The translations under genes were made by a program, and so were the position numbers. The notes under the pieces are model-generated. The model made no database searches. It was not told where the DNA came from and saw only the letters and a list, made by a program, of their open reading frames with translations. Below, in pieces: positions 13,401-17,304 of a stretch of 17,304 bases of DNA. The stretch lies in NCBI GenBank assembly GCA_002448875.1, contig DKAS01000084.1, positions 1 to 17,304 of the forward strand, in the 5' to 3' direction. Source of the stretch: Proteobacteria bacterium UBA6920. Lineage in GTDB: Bacteria; Pseudomonadota; Gammaproteobacteria; SG8-11. How positions within the stretch are numbered: position 1 is the first letter of the stretch; each line of letters begins with the position of its first letter.

Positions 13401-15458
13401 ATGGCGATGAAAAGCTTTGCCGGTCTGCGCATCAAGCTGTTTCTGCCTCTGATTTTCTTCAGCCTGCTGGTCGTCTGGTACGCCCATTTCCACTGGCTGC
13501 CGCAATTTTTCTCGCTGCTGGAGCAAAACAACACCTATGAGCTGAATGCGCACCTCAACAGCATCGCCGAAAACCTGGTGCCGTCGCTGCTGGACAACCA
13601 GCTGGCGGCGGTGTCGGAAAACCTGGACGCTCTGCTGCAGAAAAACTCGCAGTGGATCAGCCTGCAGCTGTTCGACATCCAGGGCAATCTGCTCTACCCC
13701 TTCAATCCGCCCAGCGCGGACCTGTACACCGAGCATATTTACGCCATTCGCCAGCCCGTCTCCTACCTGGGCCACCACCTGGGATCCCTGGTGCTGGTGG
13801 TCGACAGCAGCCAGGACATGGAAGCGGTCAGGCGCCTGCAGCGCAAGTTCATGTGGGCGCTGTTCACCCTGATCGCCATTTTTCTCGCCGGCGTGGCCTT
13901 GAGCCTGGAATGGATCGTGCGCCGCCCCCTCAACCAGTTGTCCACCGCCTCCAATATGCTGGCGCGCGGCTACTTCTCCACCGCCCTGCCCAAGCGCCGC
14001 AGCGACGAGGTGGGACGTCTGGTGGAAAGCTTCGCGTCGATGCGCAACGCGATTCAGCATTCGCAGCAGGAGCTGAAACGGGAAATCAGTAATCACAAAC
14101 GCACGGCACAGAAGCTTTACCGCGAGAAGGAGCGCGTATCCTACCAGGCCAGCCATGACGCGCTGACCGGGCTGGCCAACCGGCGTGAACTCGAATTGCG
14201 CCTGTCCAATGCGCTGCACATGGCGAAACAGACCGGCACCGAACACACCCTGCTGTATCTCGATCTCGACCAGTTTAAAATCGTCAACGACACCTGCGGC
14301 CATATCGCCGGCGACGAACTGCTGCGCCAGCTGGCGGTGATTCTCGAGCATTCGATCCGCAAGGGCGACACCCTGGCGCGCATCGGTGGCGATGAATTCG
14401 GCGTACTGCTGGAAAACTGCACCCGCGACGAGGCGGTGCGGATCGCCGGCAGCCTGCGCGAGGCGGTGCAGGAGTTCCGCTTCGCCTGGGGTGACAATAT
14501 GTTCGGCGTCGGCGTCAGCATCGGCGTGGTGCAGATCAGCGCCGACAGCGAAAGCCTGACCCAGGTGCTGAGCACCGCCGACACCGCCTGCTACACCGCC
14601 AAGGACATGGGACGCAACCGCATCCAGGTTTACAAACCGGGGGATACGGAGCTGGCGCGGCGCCACGGCGAAATGCAATGGGTTTCGCACATCAACAAGG
14701 CGATCGACGACGACCGCTTCGAACTTTACTGCCAGCCCATCGTGCCGGCGAAGAACCATTTCGGCGGCAGCGAACACCTGGAAATCCTGCTGCGCATGAC
14801 CGACAGCCGCGGCGAACTGATCCCGCCCGGCGCCTTCATTCCCGCCGCGGAGCGCTACAATCTGATGGCGCAGATCGATCGCTGGGTGGTATCGCGCGTG
14901 TTTGCCACTCTGCTGGCGCACCCCGATTTCATGCGCGACAACCCCCACACCTATTTCGCCATCAACATCTCCGGCTCCTCGCTCAGCGACGAAAAATTCC
15001 TCAATTTCGTCGGCGACCAGTTTCGCGGCTGCAATATACCGCCGCAGTGCATCTGTTTCGAGATCACGGAAACCGCGGCCATCGCCGACCTGAGCAACGC
15101 GCGCAATTTCATCGCCACCCTGAAGAAACTGGGCTGCAAGTTTTCCCTGGACGACTTCGGCAGCGGCCTGTCCTCGTTCGCCTACCTGAAAAATCTGCCG
15201 GTGGATTTCCTGAAAATCGACGGCCTGTTCGTCAAGGACATCGCCAGCGACCCCATTGATTTCGCCATGGTGAAATCGATCAACGAGGTGGGGCATATCA
15301 TGGGCATGAAAACCATCGCCGAATTCGTCGAGAACAATCAGGTGATGAACAAGCTGAAATCGATCAATGTGGACTACGCCCAGGGTTACGGCATCGAGAA
15401 GCCGTTCCCCCTGCGCGATTACTTCACCCGCGTCAATCTCTCCTCCGGCACCCACTGA
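13401..15458 (+). CDS. membrane GGDEF-EAL protein (c-di-GMP cyclase/phosphodiesterase)
   Basis: This is a 685-aa inner-membrane protein. The order is TM1 (about 10-30), a periplasmic sensor of about 115 residues, TM2 (150-172), HAMP (about 172-222), coiled coil (222-245), GGDEF (about 250-412) and EAL (about 425-680). The cyclase site GGDEF (329-333) is intact, with an inhibitory I-site RxxD (RKGD, 320-323) correctly five residues before it. The EAL motif reads E-I-L (461-463). Other phosphodiesterase residues are present: INIS, FEITET, DDFGSG (584-589), LKIDG, AEFVE and AQGYGIEKP. Both activities are therefore possible, and which one dominates is unknown. It probably senses through the PhnD-type protein encoded just upstream. 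It converges on gshA with only 11 nt between stops and no terminator visible. Confidence 0.94.
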   Translation: MAMKSFAGLRIKLFLPLIFFSLLVVWYAHFHWLPQFFSLLEQNNTYELNAHLNSIAENLVPSLLDNQLAAVSENLDALLQKNSQWISLQLFDIQGNLLYPFNPPSADLYTEHIYAIRQPVSYLGHHLGSLVLVVDSSQDMEAVRRLQRKFMWALFTLIAIFLAGVALSLEWIVRRPLNQLSTASNMLARGYFSTALPKRRSDEVGRLVESFASMRNAIQHSQQELKREISNHKRTAQKLYREKERVSYQASHDALTGLANRRELELRLSNALHMAKQTGTEHTLLYLDLDQFKIVNDTCGHIAGDELLRQLAVILEHSIRKGDTLARIGGDEFGVLLENCTRDEAVRIAGSLREAVQEFRFAWGDNMFGVGVSIGVVQISADSESLTQVLSTADTACYTAKDMGRNRIQVYKPGDTELARRHGEMQWVSHINKAIDDDRFELYCQPIVPAKNHFGGSEHLEILLRMTDSRGELIPPGAFIPAAERYNLMAQIDRWVVSRVFATLLAHPDFMRDNPHTYFAINISGSSLSDEKFLNFVGDQFRGCNIPPQCICFEITETAAIADLSNARNFIATLKKLGCKFSLDDFGSGLSSFAYLKNLPVDFLKIDGLFVKDIASDPIDFAMVKSINEVGHIMGMKTIAEFVENNQVMNKLKSINVDYAQGYGIEKPFPLRDYFTRVNLSSGTH

Positions 15459-15469
15459 ACGCCGCGGCA

Positions 15470-17047
15470 TCAGCCGGCGGCGAAGTAATTCTGCAAGTAG
15501 GTATCCAGATCGACGCTGTCCTCGGTCTCCATGCGCCGCTGCTCGGCCTGCGAGGTGGCGGCCAGTTCGCGGAAAAACGCCTGATCCGGCTCCGCCAGCG
15601 TCGCGGCGCGCAGCGCCGCCTGGTGGGCCAGGGATTTGCGCAGGGCAAAATCGAAGAAGCTTTCACCGCTGGCATTCAGCTCCGCCAGCATCCGCGCCGA
15701 TGGGGTAGTCTGCGGGTCGAGGAATTTCTCCCGCTGCAACTGCAATACCCGGCTGTACTCATCGGTGGCATGGGCACGATCCAGCAGCGCACACACCCCC
15801 TGCATCTGCTCGCAGATCTCCAGGCCCCATTGCCGCAGCGGCAACGCGGCGCCGGCGCGTTGCAGCCGCAGCTGCGGATCGCGGCCGCGATGCGCCACCG
15901 CCGCCAGATTAGCGTCGATACCGGCACGTTCCTCGTCACTGATGGTCGGGCTGTCGCCCAGCAGGCAGTACAGCAGCAGGGCTTCAAAGAATATTATGGA
16001 TGTCCGGCCTATACCCACCGGCTCGAAGGCATCGACATCCGGCGAACGCAGCTCCAGATAGCGGACACCGCGCGCCGCCAGGGCATTCACCGGCTTTTCC
16101 AGCACGCCGACGATTTGCTTCGGCCGCACCGAACTGTAGTACTCGTTCTCGATCTGCAGGATATTGCTATTGAGCTGCCGGTATTCGCCGTCGACCTTGA
16201 CACCCATCGCCTCGTACCTGGGATGCGGCGTGGAAATGGCGCGGCGCAGGCATTTCACATACGCCTGCAGGTCGTCGTAACAGACGCGCACGCCGGAATC
16301 GACTTCCTTCTTATTCTGGTACCCGATGTCGCCGAGGCGCAGCGACGTAGCAAAGGGTTCGTAATACGTGCCCTTGCCCAGCAGCTGCATGGCCGGCGGT
16401 TTGCCGCCGGCAAAGAATGAAGCGCACACCGCGGGCGACGCCCCGAACAGATAGGGCACCACCCACCCTACCCGCAGCAGATTGCGGATCAGGCAGAAAT
16501 ACTGCTCATCGACGAACTGGCGCAGTGGTTTGTCCATGCCCAGCAGTTGCCGGTAAACGTGCCAGAATTCGTCGCTGTAGGAATAATTGAAATGGGTGCC
16601 GGCGATGGCCTGCATGGTGCGTCCGTAGCGGTGACCCAGCCCCTGACGGTAGATGTGTTTCATCCGACCGGCGTTGGAGCTGCCGTAGCGCGCTATGGGG
16701 ATGCTGGCGTCGCCGGCGATCACGCAAGGCATGCTGGTGGCCCAGATGAATTCGTCACCGATGTTCTGGTACACGAAGACATGGGTCTTGCGCAGAAACT
16801 CCAGCAGTTCCGTCACCGATGCCAGCGGCGGGGTGATCAATTCCAGCAACGCCTCGGAATAGTCGGTGGTGATATAAGGATGGGTCAGTGCCGATCCCAG
16901 GGCCGGCGGATGCGGCGTCTGCGCGATCTTGCCCTCGGCGCTGACCCGCAGACTTTCCTTTTCCAGTCCGATGAGACGGCCGCGCAGACTGCCGGCATGA
17001 TCGCCGGCCGCCAGCGCCGCCACCCGTTGCTCTATACCTAGAATCAA
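15470..17047 (-). CDS. gshA: glutamate-cysteine ligase
   Basis: GshA joins glutamate and cysteine, the first and rate-limiting step of glutathione synthesis. The 525-aa protein fits the proteobacterial class I enzyme: RLIGLEKESLRV near the N-terminus, TTDYSEALLELITPP, AGTHFNYS, GYQNKKE, and LELRSPDVDAFEPVGI, with typical length. The start is TTG 17047, supported by GAGGGGAAG a few bases upstream; E. coli gshA is also known to start with TTG, which limits translation. It follows a thioredoxin-fold gene on the same strand by about 70 bp holding two dyads. Its 3' end converges on the GGDEF-EAL gene. Confidence 0.95.
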   Translation of the reverse strand: MILGIEQRVAALAAGDHAGSLRGRLIGLEKESLRVSAEGKIAQTPHPPALGSALTHPYITTDYSEALLELITPPLASVTELLEFLRKTHVFVYQNIGDEFIWATSMPCVIAGDASIPIARYGSSNAGRMKHIYRQGLGHRYGRTMQAIAGTHFNYSYSDEFWHVYRQLLGMDKPLRQFVDEQYFCLIRNLLRVGWVVPYLFGASPAVCASFFAGGKPPAMQLLGKGTYYEPFATSLRLGDIGYQNKKEVDSGVRVCYDDLQAYVKCLRRAISTPHPRYEAMGVKVDGEYRQLNSNILQIENEYYSSVRPKQIVGVLEKPVNALAARGVRYLELRSPDVDAFEPVGIGRTSIIFFEALLLYCLLGDSPTISDEERAGIDANLAAVAHRGRDPQLRLQRAGAALPLRQWGLEICEQMQGVCALLDRAHATDEYSRVLQLQREKFLDPQTTPSARMLAELNASGESFFDFALRKSLAHQAALRAATLAEPDQAFFRELAATSQAEQRRMETEDSVDLDTYLQNYFAAG

Positions 17048-17064
17048 TTGCTTCCCCTCGCCGT

Positions 17065-17084
17065 CTTTGCCTCACCCGGCAAAG
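17065..17084 (-). promoter_or_regulatory. hairpin just upstream of gshA
   Basis: CTTTGCC (17065-17071) and GGCAAAG (17078-17084) form a perfect 7-bp stem with a 6-nt loop, close to the gshA ribosome site (about 17052-17059). It could modulate gshA translation, or act with the upstream dyad as a terminator lacking a T tract. Confidence 0.35.
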
Positions 17085-17097
17085 GCCAGGCGCTCCC

Positions 17098-17113
17098 CGC
17101 GGCGCGCGCCGCG
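17098..17113. repeat. perfect 16-nt GC palindrome
   Basis: CGCGGCGCGCGCCGCG is fully self-complementary. It lies 6 nt after the thioredoxin-fold gene stop on the minus strand. It may form a tight 6-bp hairpin with a GCGC loop. No T tract follows, so a terminator role is uncertain. Confidence 0.4.
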
Positions 17114-17118
17114 CCGAC

Positions 17119-17304
17119 TCAACCGCCCTTGGCTTTGCCCTGACTCTGCCTGGCCTGGTTTTCCTTGGCCATGAAATCCTCGATCATGGCGGTCGGTACC
17201 GCCCCCGCCTGCTGCGCTTGCAACTGGCCCTGGGGATCAAAGAACAGGAAAGTAGGCGTGCCCTGGAACGACGCACCGGTCAGACGGGTAAACAGGGCTT
17301 CCAC
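17119..17304 (-). CDS. thioredoxin-fold protein, 3' end only (partial)
   Basis: The last 61 residues of a protein whose start lies beyond the window. The stretch GTPTFLFFDPQGQLQAQQAGA has the cis-proline loop (T-P) and following beta-hairpin of thioredoxin-like proteins, and an amphipathic final helix (MIEDFMAKENQA) follows. The active-site CxxC would be upstream and cannot be seen. It may be a periplasmic thiol protein of the DsbE/SoxW or thioredoxin_2 kind. The nearby gshA makes a thiol-related context attractive but unproven. Confidence 0.7.
   Translation of the reverse strand: MEALFTRLTGASFQGTPTFLFFDPQGQLQAQQAGAVPTAMIEDFMAKENQARQSQGKAKGG

Noticed and set aside
13341..15470. A 709-codon open frame antisense to the GGDEF-EAL gene
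   Set aside because: It is a GC-driven shadow. The sense strand encodes intact GGDEF and EAL domains, while the antisense product is low-complexity with no domain.

Overview
The window looks like a chromosomal segment of a GC-rich gammaproteobacterium. The evidence is the gene order birA-coaX-SPOR protein-tRNA-Thr, an AroG-type DAHP synthase, a ZapE ATPase and a gshA with a TTG start. I cannot name the genus. From about 2282 to the end the DNA is GC-rich and mostly housekeeping. From 1 to about 2281 it is visibly AT-rich and carries accessory genes.

Region 1 (1-2281) is an accessory block abutting the 3' end of a tRNA-Thr(UGU) gene. It holds one end of an IS21-like insertion sequence (four 23-bp direct repeats plus an inverted copy, outer tip near 273), a hypothetical gene whose 3' end runs into that IS tip, and a Fic-family AMP-transferase gene. 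The fic gene has a promoter flanked and overlapped by two copies of ACACAA-N6-TTGTGT. In relatives such as Pseudomonas, the tRNA-Thr(UGU) gene is followed by tRNA-Tyr, tRNA-Gly, tRNA-Thr and tufB. Here that position is taken by the AT-rich block.

Region 2 (2282-5690) is a minus-strand set: an exported protein of unknown function, birA, coaX and a SPOR-domain membrane protein, with overlapping or close junctions, then tRNA-Thr with its own promoter. Region 3 (5724-8835) holds a plus-strand DUF3445/HODM-alpha-like haem protein converging on an HDOD signalling protein, and zapE.

Region 4 (9053-12104) holds a small cysteine-rich orphan with its own hairpins, aroG, an orphan ParA-like ATPase with a proline-rich tail bounded by a promoter and a terminator, and a receiver-like protein lacking the usual phospho-acceptor aspartate. 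Region 5 (12105-15458) is a roughly 400-nt leader and divergent intergenic region, then a two-gene unit. The unit encodes a periplasmic PhnD-type binding protein and a membrane GGDEF-EAL protein, a likely ligand-sensing c-di-GMP module. Region 6 (15470-17304) is gshA on the minus strand, preceded by the 3' end of a thioredoxin-fold gene cut by the window edge.

The most interesting parts are the tRNA-Thr-adjacent island with fic and its paired operators, the PhnD/GGDEF-EAL pair with its degenerate-receiver neighbour, and the small Cys-rich protein.
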